Notes: generated from the letters alone by a model not told the origin. A stretch of 64,000 nucleotides of DNA from Candidatus Methanoperedens sp. (GCA_028715885.1 JAQUQX010000001.1:1-64000); one strand, 5' to 3'. Counted from the stretch's first letter, positions 1 to 8,627 are shown. A program made the numbers and translations.

Positions 1-1
1 G

Positions 2-82
2 TTCAGGTTCGATAAGGGAGACCTTGTTGCTGCATACCGCGAGGTTGCAAGAAGGATAGTTCCGGAGATATTTGAGGAATAA
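2..82 (+). CDS. C-terminal end of an unidentified protein (partial)
   Basis: The window opens inside a reading frame that runs 26 codons and stops with TAA at 80-82. The visible tail is charged and probably helical (it ends in IVPEIFEE). It is too short to assign to a family. It is called coding because the frame is open from the window edge and has ordinary codon use. The 259 bases between it and the kinase gene hold only AT-rich sequence with weak TATA-like stretches near 246-268. Confidence 0.5.
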   Translation, partial: FRFDKGDLVAAYREVARRIVPEIFEE

Positions 83-341
83 TTAAAATTCAAAATTAGA
101 GTTTCATTAAATGCAAATACGACTTTTAATCTCCATACACAGGCTGGGACATGGCAGAATCCCAATAAACGGAAGTCTTTCTGAGACTCCTTCAATAGGG
201 TAAAGGCTCTCACGCTTGAGACCGAAACTTATTTCAATAAAGAGCATAATATACTTATTGTGTATATCAATAGGGGACCAATCCGATTCGCGTATCAGGT
301 GTTATTTAATTCAGGGAGCTTGAAATGGAAATTCCAGCTTT

Positions 342-2966
342 TTGAATTTGCATCATCTTTGCGAGGAGGTAAAGACGGCGAAGGATATAGAAAAACCAAA
401 GCAGCAGCTCATAGATGAACTGGCGGAATTGCGCCGGATAATTGCCGACCTGGAAAAACCAGAAAAGGGGCGCAGACGGGCAGATGAGGCACTGCAGGTT
501 TCCGAAACCCGTTACCGGCGGCTCTTTGAAACTGCCCAGGATGGAATACTGCTATTAGATGCAGACACGGGAAAGATAACCGATGTTAACCCCTTCTTGG
601 CAGATATGCTGGGATATTCTCATGAAGAGCTTTTGGGTAAGAAACTCTGGGATATCGGTCTTTTCAAAGACATCGTGGCGAGCAAGGCTGCTTTTTTGGA
701 TTTACAGACCAGGGGATATGTCCGTTATGAAGATTTACAGCTTGAAACAAAGGACGGGCGAAGTATTGACGTGGAGTTTGTCAGCAACGTCTATCTGGTT
801 AATCATAATAAAATTATCCAGTGCAACATCCGCGACATCACCCGGAGAAGGCAGGCTGAGAAGGTATCCCATGAAGCTCGCAGATATGCCGAGAACATTA
901 TAGAAACAGTGCGCGAGCCCTTTGTGGTACTGGATAAAGACTTAAATGTACTCTCAGCCAACCGCAGCTTCTATAGTACCTTCAAAGTGACACCCGGTGA
1001 AACTGTGGGGAATTTAATCTACGACATTGGAAACCGACAATGGGATATCCCATCGCTTCGGATGTTGCTTGAGGAGATTCTTCCAAAAAACACACAGTTC
1101 AAAAACTTCGAAGTTTCGCATAAGTTCAAAACCATCGGTCAAAAAACAATGCTGCTCAATGCCCTTCAAATCTATAAGGAAGGAATCGGTACACCGATGA
1201 TTCTCCTTGCCATTGAAGACATCACCAAAAAACGGCGCATGGAAGACGAATTGAGGAAGTATCGCGAGCATCTTGAGCAAAAGATAGAAGAGCGTACAGC
1301 CGAACTGAAGATGATTAATGAGCAGCTTTTGCAGGATATAACCGAGCGCAAGCGGGCTGAGGAAAGGCTTTCGAAGCTGAACGGGTGCTTTTTGAACTTT
1401 GGTCCGGAACCGCTTGAGAACATCAACCGCCTCACCGCCCTTTTCGGGGAACTCATGGGAGCAACCTGCGCTCTCTACAATCGTCTTGACAATGGGATGC
1501 TATGTTCATGGGGACAATGGAACACACCGCAGGATTACAATTCGATGGACAAACCCGAAGGGCACATCTGCTATGACACGATCACTCGCGGCAGTGACGA
1601 AGTGTTGGTTATTCACAACCTGCCTGAAACCCTGTACGCACGCACCGACCCTAACGTGAAGGCATATAATCTGAAAACTTATATTGGCAAGGCGGTCAAA
1701 TTCGGTGACGATTATGTGGGTTCGCTCTGCGTTGTCTATCAAAATGACTATTCTCCGGGCGAGGAGGACAAATGGCTTATGGGCATTATCGCCTCTGCCA
1801 TTGCAGTAGAAGAAAAGCGCAATCAGATTGAAGAGGCGTTAAAGGAGAGTGAAAAACGATTTCGCTCAGTGGTTCACTCAACACCTGACGCCGTTATTAT
1901 AGCTGATGGCGAAGGGAATGTTATTACGTGGAATAAGGGCGCAAAAAAAATCTTTCTCTATGATGAAGAAGAGGTGTTGGGCAAACCGTTTACAATCTTG
2001 ATGCCTGAACGATATAGAGATGCCCACCTTACTGGATTGAAGCGTGTGACTTCAACCGGCGAGTATAAGCTTATCGGGAAAAGGGTTGAAATGTACGGGC
2101 TGAGAAAAGACGGCACTGAAATTCCAGTAGAGCTATCCATTTCCACATGGAAGACGGAAAAAGGAACATTTTATAGCGGCATCATCAACGATATCACTGA
2201 GCGCAAGAAGGCAGAAGAAACACGCCTTGAAAACCTGCGACTTGCAGCCGCGGACAAGGCGAAATCAGAGTTCCTTGCAAACATGAGCCATGAACTTCGC
2301 ACACCTCTGAATGCGTCCATCGGATTTTCTGAACTTCTTACACAGGGTATGGCTGGAGAATTAAGCGAAAAACAGAAACATTTTATGGATAATATTCTTA
2401 CAAGCAACCAATTCCTGCTCACCCTCATCAATGATATTCTCGACCTCTCCAAGATAGAAGCCGGGAAAATAGAACTTGTGCGTGAGAAGATGCCCGTGCC
2501 CGTAACCATTAAAGAGACGCTATCTCTCATAAAAGAAAAGGCTTCAAAGCATAATGTACTCCTGAAAACGGAATTCGACCCGGGACTTGAGTTTATATGG
2601 GCTGACAAACAGAGATTCAAGCAGGTTCTTTTCAATTTACTCAGCAATGCAATAAAGTTCAGCAAGGAAGAAGCGGGAACAGTAACCATAACTGCGAAAA
2701 AAGAAGGCGATATGGCAAAGGTTTCTGTTTCTGATACAGGCATAGGAATCAGGGAAGAAAATATTGGTAAGCTTTTCCATAAGTTCGAGCAGCTTGAATC
2801 CGGAATCAGCCAGAAATACGGTGGCACTGGCTTGGGGCTTGCGATTACAAAGCAATTGGTGGAACTGCACGGGGGCAGGATATGGGCTGAGAGCAGGTTG
2901 GGGGAGGGGAGTACTTTCACTTTTATGCTGCCTATCGTAGCGAAAAATAAGGAAAATAAACGATAA
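342..2966 (+). CDS. PAS-PAS-GAF-PAS sensor histidine kinase
   Basis: This is a cytoplasmic sensor kinase with no membrane segment or receiver domain. The order is PAS (about 56-170), PAS (about 181-300), a charged coiled linker, GAF (about 350-500), PAS (about 505-625), HisKA, then HATPase. The phosphoacceptor is His650 in NMSHELRTPLN. The N box (NLLSNAIKFS, about 766) and G boxes (DTGIGI near 798, GGTGLGLAI near 826) are intact, so it should be active. PAS and GAF domains bind small ligands, haem or flavin, but the signal is unknown. The frame begins at TTG 342 with no ribosome site. A better start, ATG 325 with GGGAG seven bases upstream, is one base out of frame across a T5 run (see findings). 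No response regulator is adjacent. Confidence 0.92.
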   Translation: MNLHHLCEEVKTAKDIEKPKQQLIDELAELRRIIADLEKPEKGRRRADEALQVSETRYRRLFETAQDGILLLDADTGKITDVNPFLADMLGYSHEELLGKKLWDIGLFKDIVASKAAFLDLQTRGYVRYEDLQLETKDGRSIDVEFVSNVYLVNHNKIIQCNIRDITRRRQAEKVSHEARRYAENIIETVREPFVVLDKDLNVLSANRSFYSTFKVTPGETVGNLIYDIGNRQWDIPSLRMLLEEILPKNTQFKNFEVSHKFKTIGQKTMLLNALQIYKEGIGTPMILLAIEDITKKRRMEDELRKYREHLEQKIEERTAELKMINEQLLQDITERKRAEERLSKLNGCFLNFGPEPLENINRLTALFGELMGATCALYNRLDNGMLCSWGQWNTPQDYNSMDKPEGHICYDTITRGSDEVLVIHNLPETLYARTDPNVKAYNLKTYIGKAVKFGDDYVGSLCVVYQNDYSPGEEDKWLMGIIASAIAVEEKRNQIEEALKESEKRFRSVVHSTPDAVIIADGEGNVITWNKGAKKIFLYDEEEVLGKPFTILMPERYRDAHLTGLKRVTSTGEYKLIGKRVEMYGLRKDGTEIPVELSISTWKTEKGTFYSGIINDITERKKAEETRLENLRLAAADKAKSEFLANMSHELRTPLNASIGFSELLTQGMAGELSEKQKHFMDNILTSNQFLLTLINDILDLSKIEAGKIELVREKMPVPVTIKETLSLIKEKASKHNVLLKTEFDPGLEFIWADKQRFKQVLFNLLSNAIKFSKEEAGTVTITAKKEGDMAKVSVSDTGIGIREENIGKLFHKFEQLESGISQKYGGTGLGLAITKQLVELHGGRIWAESRLGEGSTFTFMLPIVAKNKENKR

Positions 2967-2981
2967 AAGCGCTTGCGGTTA

Positions 2982-3054
2982 TAGTCCCGGGCGGATTCGA
3001 ACCGTCGTCTCCGGCTCCAAAGGCCAGAAGGATTGACCGCTACCCTACGGGACT
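2982..3054 (-). tRNA. tRNA-Gln (TTG anticodon)
   Basis: The reverse strand folds as a cloverleaf. The acceptor stem is AGTCCCG/CGGGACT with discriminator A, and the T arm carries GGTTCGAATCC. The anticodon stem CTGGC/GCCGG encloses the loop CTTTGGA, giving anticodon TTG. The first pair is A1-U72, as is typical for archaeal tRNA-Gln. No intron is seen and CCA is not encoded. It lies directly after the histidine kinase in opposite orientation. Confidence 0.96.
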
Positions 3055-3108
3055 GGACTTAAAATCGCAACGAAACTACTTATCCTTTATGTCTGCCAAC
3101 CCCGGAGG

Positions 3109-3588
3109 CTATAAATACGCTCTTCCCAGCCTGTCCTTATGTTCGTTGTATTTTCTCCTGAAACCAGGGTCATCCATCATCTTATTGACCTGCTGCTTCA
3201 GTTTCTGCTCAAGTGCAGCCTGTTTGCCCGAAAGATGCTCCTTACACAAAAGATTGGATGAATCTGAAGAATATGTCTGCACCCCCGCCATAATAATCGA
3301 AATCTTCCTGTCCATTGGAGTCATGGTCCCGAATGGCACAGGTGAGCCGTTTTTCATTATTTTTTCAAGTTCCTCGTCATGACGCGATACCCTTGTGCCC
3401 ACTGCAACAAATTCCCCGGCTTTGACTTCCTCGGATTTAATCTGCCATAAGTTCTTGTCGCCTGCGATAAAGGTATCATGGTATTTGCGGTTCATGCCTG
3501 AAAGGACACGCCATCCGGATTTATCTTTACTTTTATCGTATGTTTTTTTAAGGTTTCCCATCATGGCGGTGACGCTTCTTATTGCCAT
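3109..3588 (-). CDS. Conserved hypothetical protein coupled to AAA ATPase
   Basis: This is a 159-residue soluble, basic protein that I do not recognise. It has no signal peptide or membrane segment. The C-terminal half (about residues 115-159) is a charged helix rich in Lys and Gln (KQAALEQKLKQQVNKMMDD). Its ATG shares a base with the stop codon of the upstream AAA ATPase (TAATG), so the two are probably translationally coupled and may act together. It may be a substrate adaptor or partner for that ATPase, but this rests only on position. It is the last gene of a metE-like/AAA/hypothetical run on the minus strand. Confidence 0.75.
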   Translation of the reverse strand: MAIRSVTAMMGNLKKTYDKSKDKSGWRVLSGMNRKYHDTFIAGDKNLWQIKSEEVKAGEFVAVGTRVSRHDEELEKIMKNGSPVPFGTMTPMDRKISIIMAGVQTYSSDSSNLLCKEHLSGKQAALEQKLKQQVNKMMDDPGFRRKYNEHKDRLGRAYL

Positions 3589-4697
3589 TATGCGAACATC
3601 CCTTTTGGCGGTTCGGATTTCTTCCCGACCGCTTCCGCAAGCGCCCTCTCAAAATGCGCGCCCGTCACTTTCCCGCCCGACAGTATGGCTTTGTGGAGTG
3701 CGTTCTTAAGCAATTTTTCAACAAGGTCACGCCCTGAGAAACCATGCGTTAATTTCGCTATCGCTTCAAGGTTCACATCCTTTGCAAGTTTCTTCGGGAA
3801 CATGCGGGTATAAAGTTCCAGTATCTCAAATCGTTCTTCCACGGTTGGGAGTGTGAATTCAATCTCTTCTTCAAATCGGCTGCGTACTGCCGGGTCAAGG
3901 GTATAGAGCATATTTGTGGCTGCAATGGTGCAGACCCCGTCGCGCTCTTCCAGACCGTCCATCTCTGTCAGCAGCGCATTGACAATTTCAGCCACGTCTC
4001 CTCTTATCTCCTGGTAACTCCTGTTCAGCGCCACTGCATCGAATTCATCGATAAAGATTATGCACGGCGCCATCTCTTCCGCTTTATCGTAAAGCTGGTG
4101 TATCTGGCGCGCCCCGTCGCCCACGAATTCACCAATCAGCTTGGTGGCTCGCACAGGCAGGAAGGGGACGGATGAGGCATTTGCCAGCGCTTTTGCCATC
4201 ATGGTTTTTCCTGTTCCCGCAGGACCGTGGAATAAAATATTCCGGGGCATCCATCTTCCGAATTTTTCCGGTTTTTTAAGATAGCGTTCGATAAGCTTGC
4301 ATTTATGTTTAGCCTTTTCCTGCCCAATGACATCTTTAAAGGTGACTGTCGGTTTAGTTTCAGGTATGAAGAAATCATCATCATAGTCCTGCACCACGAA
4401 CTTGGTATTTTTCCCGATTTCGGAGTTTTCGGGTTCAACATCCATAACCTTGAAAGCAAAATCGGGGAACATTCTTCGGTCAAACAGGTAGTCTCCTTTT
4501 TTTATTATAAAACCGTTCCACTGCTCTCTTGCGTAGAACTCGAAGACGTCCAGTTCGGAAGGTTCGGGATATTCATGGAACATCCCTTTTAGCGGGTAAC
4601 CTGCAGGCTTCACTGTTACTGTTATTGCCCCGATGCCCTTTGAGGCGGCATCGAATTTGCTGCTCTTTTTATTGCTTACCCGCTGTTTTGCTCGCAT
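3588..4697 (-). CDS. AAA-family ATPase (archaeal single-ring, COG1223-like)
   Basis: One AAA module (about residues 120-340) follows an N-terminal region of about 115 residues that I cannot assign. Visible motifs are Walker A GPAGTGKT, Walker B IIFIDEFDA, sensor 1 IAATN and an arginine-finger stretch (DPAVRSRFEEE), then a small helical lid (GFSGRDLVEKLL). The module resembles the proteasomal, FtsH and Cdc48 class of unfoldases. There is no protease domain and no membrane segment. The gene sits 18 bases downstream of the MetE-like gene and overlaps the next hypothetical gene by one base. Its substrate is unknown. The N-terminal region probably sets specificity. Confidence 0.88.
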   Translation of the reverse strand: MRAKQRVSNKKSSKFDAASKGIGAITVTVKPAGYPLKGMFHEYPEPSELDVFEFYAREQWNGFIIKKGDYLFDRRMFPDFAFKVMDVEPENSEIGKNTKFVVQDYDDDFFIPETKPTVTFKDVIGQEKAKHKCKLIERYLKKPEKFGRWMPRNILFHGPAGTGKTMMAKALANASSVPFLPVRATKLIGEFVGDGARQIHQLYDKAEEMAPCIIFIDEFDAVALNRSYQEIRGDVAEIVNALLTEMDGLEERDGVCTIAATNMLYTLDPAVRSRFEEEIEFTLPTVEERFEILELYTRMFPKKLAKDVNLEAIAKLTHGFSGRDLVEKLLKNALHKAILSGGKVTGAHFERALAEAVGKKSEPPKGMFA

Positions 4698-4715
4698 AAA
4701 ACCAGTAATTGCCTG

Positions 4716-5747
4716 TCATCTATTAAACTTATTCTTTAGAAATTCTTTTATTCCAAGTCCTGTGTTCCGAAGGAGTGAAGAAGCAAGCTGCTGCGATTGC
4801 CATGAGCCAAGCCCGCAGTCAGGACCTGCATATTTTATCCTGTCGCCAAATATCCCGTACGCTTTTTCAAGGCGTTTCGCTATTATCGCCGGGGTTTCCA
4901 TTTCAGTGGTAATCTCGGAAAGTTTTGCAGGTTCTTTCCAGACATTCGTTCCATATTTTTCGTTAAGCACTGCCGCCATGCCGAAGATGTCGGTGCGCGC
5001 CGCCCCGATTCGCAGGAATTTATCATTGTCGTTGAGGTCTTTTTTATCGATGAGGTCAAGATATGACGGGTTTGCTGCGGATTCCACGCCTATTACGTCA
5101 ATCGAAGGCGTCCGGCATACAAGTTTATAATGAAGCGGTGAATGCAGGTGGATTTCTGTATCTATTTTATGCGCCGCAGCTGTTTTTGCGGCTTTTTCAA
5201 GGGCGTCTATCAGGTCGCTGTCATTGAACATTATCTGCGGATTTATCCCGATGCTGGGTTCGTCTATCGAGACCGTGGCGATGCGGATTTGCTTTGCGTT
5301 GTCAATGGAATTACCTATAAACCTGTCGATGCTGGCTGCAAATGCGTTCAGCACGTCCTTATAGGCTGTTCCCCCGAACTGTTTCAGATACAACTCAACA
5401 GGTCCTGTGACGCACACCCTTACGTTCAGTTTCTTTCCGTTTTTCCTGTAATATTCAGTTCCGACTTCTTCGATGGCTTCAAGCTCCATTATTCTCGCTT
5501 TTTCCCTGCGGACTATGAGCGGCTCTTCCTGTGCGGATTCGTCATTGATTATCCCCAGGAACTGCTGGGTCATGTCCTGGAACTGGGGGTACGTGGGCAC
5601 ATCCACGCCTGCGTCGATTTTTTGCCGCATGGTATCCCTGATGATGTTTACCAGTTTCTGGTCGCCCGTCTTTACAGCACCGGCTACCCATTCCTTGTTT
5701 ACGCCTGCGGGCAGGGGATAGCTTCCGATGTCATCGAAGATAATCAT
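4716..5747 (-). CDS. MetE-like (core) methyltransferase
   Basis: The 343 residues form a single catalytic barrel of the cobalamin-independent methionine synthase (MetE/UroD) type, without the N-terminal half of bacterial MetE. Family signatures are VSIDEPSIG, a His-rich strand HLHSPLH, GVESAANP and GPDCGLGSW near the C terminus. In bacterial MetE the zinc ligands are His and Cys of an HxC motif, a Glu and a late Cys. Here the Glu and late Cys are present, but the HxC Cys is not. Archaeal core MetE proteins take methyl groups from methyl-corrinoid proteins to make methionine. That role is likely here, but a different thiol methyltransferase role is possible. It heads a run with the AAA ATPase and follows an inverted repeat. 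Confidence 0.75.
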   Translation of the reverse strand: MIIFDDIGSYPLPAGVNKEWVAGAVKTGDQKLVNIIRDTMRQKIDAGVDVPTYPQFQDMTQQFLGIINDESAQEEPLIVRREKARIMELEAIEEVGTEYYRKNGKKLNVRVCVTGPVELYLKQFGGTAYKDVLNAFAASIDRFIGNSIDNAKQIRIATVSIDEPSIGINPQIMFNDSDLIDALEKAAKTAAAHKIDTEIHLHSPLHYKLVCRTPSIDVIGVESAANPSYLDLIDKKDLNDNDKFLRIGAARTDIFGMAAVLNEKYGTNVWKEPAKLSEITTEMETPAIIAKRLEKAYGIFGDRIKYAGPDCGLGSWQSQQLASSLLRNTGLGIKEFLKNKFNR

Positions 5748-5810
5748 ATGGTTCTTGATGGTGTTTTTTTGGTTTATAGTTATTGAAGAAATCAGACTTA
5801 TTAAAAATCT

Positions 5811-5872
5811 ACAACGAACTGGTATGACCTCGTACTAACTCAGGTCATCGTGAGTTCGTATTAGTTCGTTGT
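5811..5872. repeat. Nested inverted repeat between nreA and the metE-like gene
   Basis: The outer arms ACAACGAACT (5811-5820) and AGTTCGTTGT (5863-5872) are perfect complements. Inner arms ATGACCT (5824-5830) and AGGTCAT (5842-5848) also pair, and AACTCA/TGAGTT (5837-5842/5851-5856) offers an alternative pairing. The heptamer AGTTCGT is repeated directly at 5853 and 5863. The element starts right after the nreA stop and ends 63 bases before the metE-like start, so it could be a terminator, an mRNA switch or an operator. Confidence 0.75.
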
Positions 5873-7129
5873 TTATTTTCCAAAGAAATCCTCAAGTCCT
5901 CTCTGGTATAAAGTATCCTTCAACACCGTGCTCTCCTTTATCCACCGCGCCTTCGGGATAACAAGCCTCGTTGAAATATACGCAAAAGCCTCATCAAGAG
6001 ACACGAACTTCCCCGGAGGCGCCCAGAGCGCTGCCCTCACGTTCTCCCTCACGTTCCACACCCCGACTGGCATGATGTACCCCGGATGCGCTTCCCTCAG
6101 AATCACCACGCGCGCCTGCCTTCTCTCCTTCACGAGGTATTCATTCACCGCAAGCCGCGCGGCATAATAGCAGCCGCCAATCTCGGCATATGTCGTTCTC
6201 CCTTCAAAACCCTCGGAGGACGACATTATCGCCACATCTTTCCCGAACGGGTTCCAGACGGTATTGGGATACCATGCCTCGATAAGCTCATAGCTCCAGG
6301 CGCGCGGCATCATCAAAACCACGAACCTGTTATCAAGCTGCCATGATTCAAAAACAAGATATTCATTGATGAGCGGGAAATCCTTCATTTTCTCCATCAG
6401 GTTTGCCCCTATCATGCTATCGACGGCGGTAATGCTCCACCGAGTGGGAACAAAGCGGCGCGCTTTTCCTTCCCCGAAAGAACCCACAGAAAAAGCTTTC
6501 TGGATGCTTGAGACAAGAGTATCCCTTTTGTAAAGCTCAAGCACCGCATCCTTTGCCTTGAGGTCGGTATCGTTGTATGCTTTTTCCATCTTCTGGTCGA
6601 ACCTGGTATTGCCCATTTCGATTTTCTTAAGAGGCGCAGTCGGTCCAAACGGCTGCACCTCGTCATCGAGCACAAGCCTTGCCCTTGGTTTTTTCAGGAA
6701 TTCAGCCTCTACATCTACAGGGGATGCGGACAGCGCCATCTCCCGCGTGGCTTCTATGATGCGGCTGCCTTCAAGGTTTCTTATATGCACAAGATGCTTG
6801 CCGCGGACAAGCTGTGAGCGAAAATCCACGATATCATCGATACTCTTCCCCAGCCACATTTCGGGCGTGTCAAGAAGAGTTGTGTCGCCGTGCGAGGGCG
6901 GGATTAACGGACCCACGGAAACGTATGGATAGCCTATCCTTCCCACAAATACGCCGGGCGGCGAGGAGCCGTCGATGTTCAGGCTGTCAGTGAGCGGCTT
7001 GACTTTTGCCCTGGAATAGAATTTGACAAGGACGGGACACCTCTGTTTGCCGCATAATAGTTTTGCTCCCCGGCAAAGAATGCAGAGGGCGTCGCTTGTG
7101 CCGCTAAATAGCGAATCAGGACTTTCCAT
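5873..7129 (-). CDS. nreA: Archaeal DNA repair protein NreA
   Basis: NreA is an archaeal repair protein that works with the sliding clamp PCNA. The N terminus has a Cys cluster (CILCRGAKLLCGKQRC, about 16-31) that suits the family's zinc site. The body has the Nre signatures PPGVFVGRIGYP and VSVGPLIPP. The last residues, QRGLEDFFGK, match a PCNA-interacting (PIP) box Q-x-x-L-x-x-F-F, which in this family mediates clamp binding. Length (418) is normal. It is divergent from queD, and the 83-base spacer holds TATA-like sequences for both directions. No frameshift is seen. Confidence 0.92.
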   Translation of the reverse strand: MESPDSLFSGTSDALCILCRGAKLLCGKQRCPVLVKFYSRAKVKPLTDSLNIDGSSPPGVFVGRIGYPYVSVGPLIPPSHGDTTLLDTPEMWLGKSIDDIVDFRSQLVRGKHLVHIRNLEGSRIIEATREMALSASPVDVEAEFLKKPRARLVLDDEVQPFGPTAPLKKIEMGNTRFDQKMEKAYNDTDLKAKDAVLELYKRDTLVSSIQKAFSVGSFGEGKARRFVPTRWSITAVDSMIGANLMEKMKDFPLINEYLVFESWQLDNRFVVLMMPRAWSYELIEAWYPNTVWNPFGKDVAIMSSSEGFEGRTTYAEIGGCYYAARLAVNEYLVKERRQARVVILREAHPGYIMPVGVWNVRENVRAALWAPPGKFVSLDEAFAYISTRLVIPKARWIKESTVLKDTLYQRGLEDFFGK

Positions 7130-7202
7130 GGCTTATATTAACGATGATTTGCAGGGATATATAATAAATGCAAGCCCGGTGAAAGTAATCCTGACAAAAG
7201 GA

Positions 7203-7210
7203 TTATACTA
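7203..7210 (+). promoter_or_regulatory. TATA box for queD (leaderless spacing)
   Basis: TTATACTA is preceded by a purine-rich AAAAGGA that could serve as the TFB-recognition element. Its centre is about 27 bases before ATG 7234, the usual archaeal TATA-to-start distance. This suggests a leaderless transcript and argues for ATG 7234 over TTG 7213. Confidence 0.55.
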
Positions 7211-7233
7211 TCTTGAGTAATTATGCACGTCTA

Positions 7234-7713
7234 ATGTTCATTGAAATAGACGGCTGGATGGCAAAACTGCGATTTTCGGCATGCCATTTCATACCAAATC
7301 ATCCCAAGTGCGGCTGCCTGCACGGTCATACGTATGCGGTTAGCGTGCGGCTTGAAGGCGAACAAATCGGGGAATTTATCATTGATTTTGAGTTTGTTAA
7401 AAATATGGTAAACGGGATTTGCGACAGGTTAGACCATAAAGTGCTGATAGCGGAAAAAGACCCGCGCCTCCGGATTGCTAAAAATGATGGTGTCTCAATT
7501 GAAATAATCGAAAGTAAAAAGCGATATGTATTACCCTTTGAAGATATTATGTTTCTCCCCACGAAATCGGTGAGCGCCGAAGACCTGTGCAAGTATTTCA
7601 CAACCGAAATGGCAAAGGCACTGAAATCAAATGGCGCGGATAACATTAAGAGGCTCCATGTCAGGGTGGATGAAGGGATAGGACAGGGGGCGGGATGCGA
7701 GCACGAGATGTAA
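7234..7713 (+). CDS. queD: 6-carboxytetrahydropterin synthase family protein (QueD)
   Basis: This is a T-fold enzyme that makes 6-carboxy-5,6,7,8-tetrahydropterin on the path to preQ0 and archaeosine in tRNA. Zinc ligands are His in FSACHFIP and both His of LHGHTY. The catalytic Cys lies in KCGCLHGH. The C-terminal part has the family's acidic ending DEGIGQGAGCE. ATG 7234 is preferred because of the TATA box, although an in-frame TTG at 7213 and ATG at 7258 also exist. QueE, the next enzyme of the pathway, is at 49924. Uniquely here, three partial copies of the 3' end of this gene lie downstream at 8475, 9656 and 10724, separated by toxin-antitoxin-like modules. Confidence 0.92.
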   Translation: MFIEIDGWMAKLRFSACHFIPNHPKCGCLHGHTYAVSVRLEGEQIGEFIIDFEFVKNMVNGICDRLDHKVLIAEKDPRLRIAKNDGVSIEIIESKKRYVLPFEDIMFLPTKSVSAEDLCKYFTTEMAKALKSNGADNIKRLHVRVDEGIGQGAGCEHEM

Positions 7714-7807
7714 ATTTCATGATTTCTTCATAAACGGTAATATTTTGTGACAGCAATCAATGGTCTTTATATTGCAAAAGAGAAAATAATAGATAAGGTG
7801 AAACAGC

Positions 7808-8056
7808 ATGAAAGCGGAAAAATTACTTGAACGCATAACTCTTGATCCCAATGTTATGACTGGAAAACCTGTAATCAGAGGGACAAGACTTACGGTGCAG
7901 TTTATCTTGGGGTTATTAGCGCATGGCGCTTCTGTGGAGGAAATCCTTGAAGAATACAAAGGATTAACAAGGGAAGACATAAAAGCATGTTTGCTATTCG
8001 CAACAGAATCCCTTGCAGATACCACATTTATGCCTTTGACAGCAGAGGCTTGTTAG
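7808..8056 (+). CDS. DUF433 antitoxin (VapB45-like)
   Basis: The protein has 82 residues and the DUF433 signature: ITLDPNVMTGKPVIRGTRLTVQFIL followed by a helix-turn-helix-like segment (EEILEEYKGLTREDIKACLLFA). DUF433 proteins are typically antitoxins paired with a PIN-like DUF5615 toxin, exactly the arrangement here, since the next gene starts right after its stop codon. AAGGTG lies about seven bases upstream of the ATG, and a TATA-like TTTATATT lies near 7766. It is the first cassette of the queD-tail array. Confidence 0.88.
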   Translation: MKAEKLLERITLDPNVMTGKPVIRGTRLTVQFILGLLAHGASVEEILEEYKGLTREDIKACLLFATESLADTTFMPLTAEAC

Positions 8057-8410
8057 ATGCGTTTCCTTGTGGATGAATGCACAGGACCTGCGGTTGCACA
8101 GTGGCTGCGCCGGCAAAATCATGATGTGATTTCCGTATTTGATGAGCTCAGGGGAGCAGATGATAGAGATGTTATCCAGAAAGCCTTCGAGCAAAATCGC
8201 ATACTGATAACAAATGACAAAGACTTCGGTGAGCTTGTTTTTCGGGAGAAAAAGCCGCATAAAGGCGTGATACTTCTGCGCCTTGAAGATGAACGGGCTG
8301 CAAACAAAATAGCTGTAATAGAGCGCTTGCTTGAAAAGCATGGGAAATCCCTTTCCGGAAATTTTATTGTTGTGACAGAAACTACTGTCAGAATAGCGGG
8401 AAAGACCTGA
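8057..8410 (+). CDS. DUF5615 PIN-like toxin (VapC45/Mut7-C type)
   Basis: The 117-residue protein begins MRFLVDECTGPAVAQWLRRQ. This is the DUF5615 start, in which the early Asp/Glu pair and the later acidic motif ITNDKDFGELVF form a PIN-like metal site. Such proteins are predicted RNases of toxin-antitoxin pairs. It starts directly after the DUF433 stop, so the two are co-translated. All acidic residues expected for activity appear to be present. A queD tail fragment begins 64 bases after its stop. Confidence 0.88.
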   Translation: MRFLVDECTGPAVAQWLRRQNHDVISVFDELRGADDRDVIQKAFEQNRILITNDKDFGELVFREKKPHKGVILLRLEDERAANKIAVIERLLEKHGKSLSGNFIVVTETTVRIAGKT

Positions 8411-8474
8411 ATCAAGAACATCAATTTTTATGATGAATTTCAACCGCAAGATAGATATGTGCTCAGTAATCCCC

Positions 8475-8577
8475 AGCAAAAGCCCTGAAATCGAATGGTG
8501 CGGATAATATCAAGAAGCTACATGTCAGGGTGGATGAGGGAATAGGGCAGGGGGCAGGGTGCGAGCACGGGTTATGA
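8475..8577 (+). pseudogene. Truncated queD copy (3' end, copy 2)
   Basis: This stretch encodes the last ~33 residues of QueD (from AKALKSNGADN to GCEHGL, stop TGA) in an open frame with no start. Against the intact gene at 7234, most differences are synonymous wobble changes (nine synonymous and three replacement over the last 27 codons). This implies that it comes from a separate functional allele and was not an in situ copy left to decay. After the stop, TTTTAATTCGTGTTGGC (8601-8617) matches the sequence after copy 4. Confidence 0.9.
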
Positions 8578-8627
8578 AAATTTTATTTTGTGAGATGGTG
8601 TTTTAATTCGTGTTGGCTGTTATATCT

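Noticed and set aside
2171-2920. 249-residue minus-strand frame inside the histidine kinase
   Set aside because: It is the antisense of a well-conserved kinase domain and has a serine-rich shadow composition.
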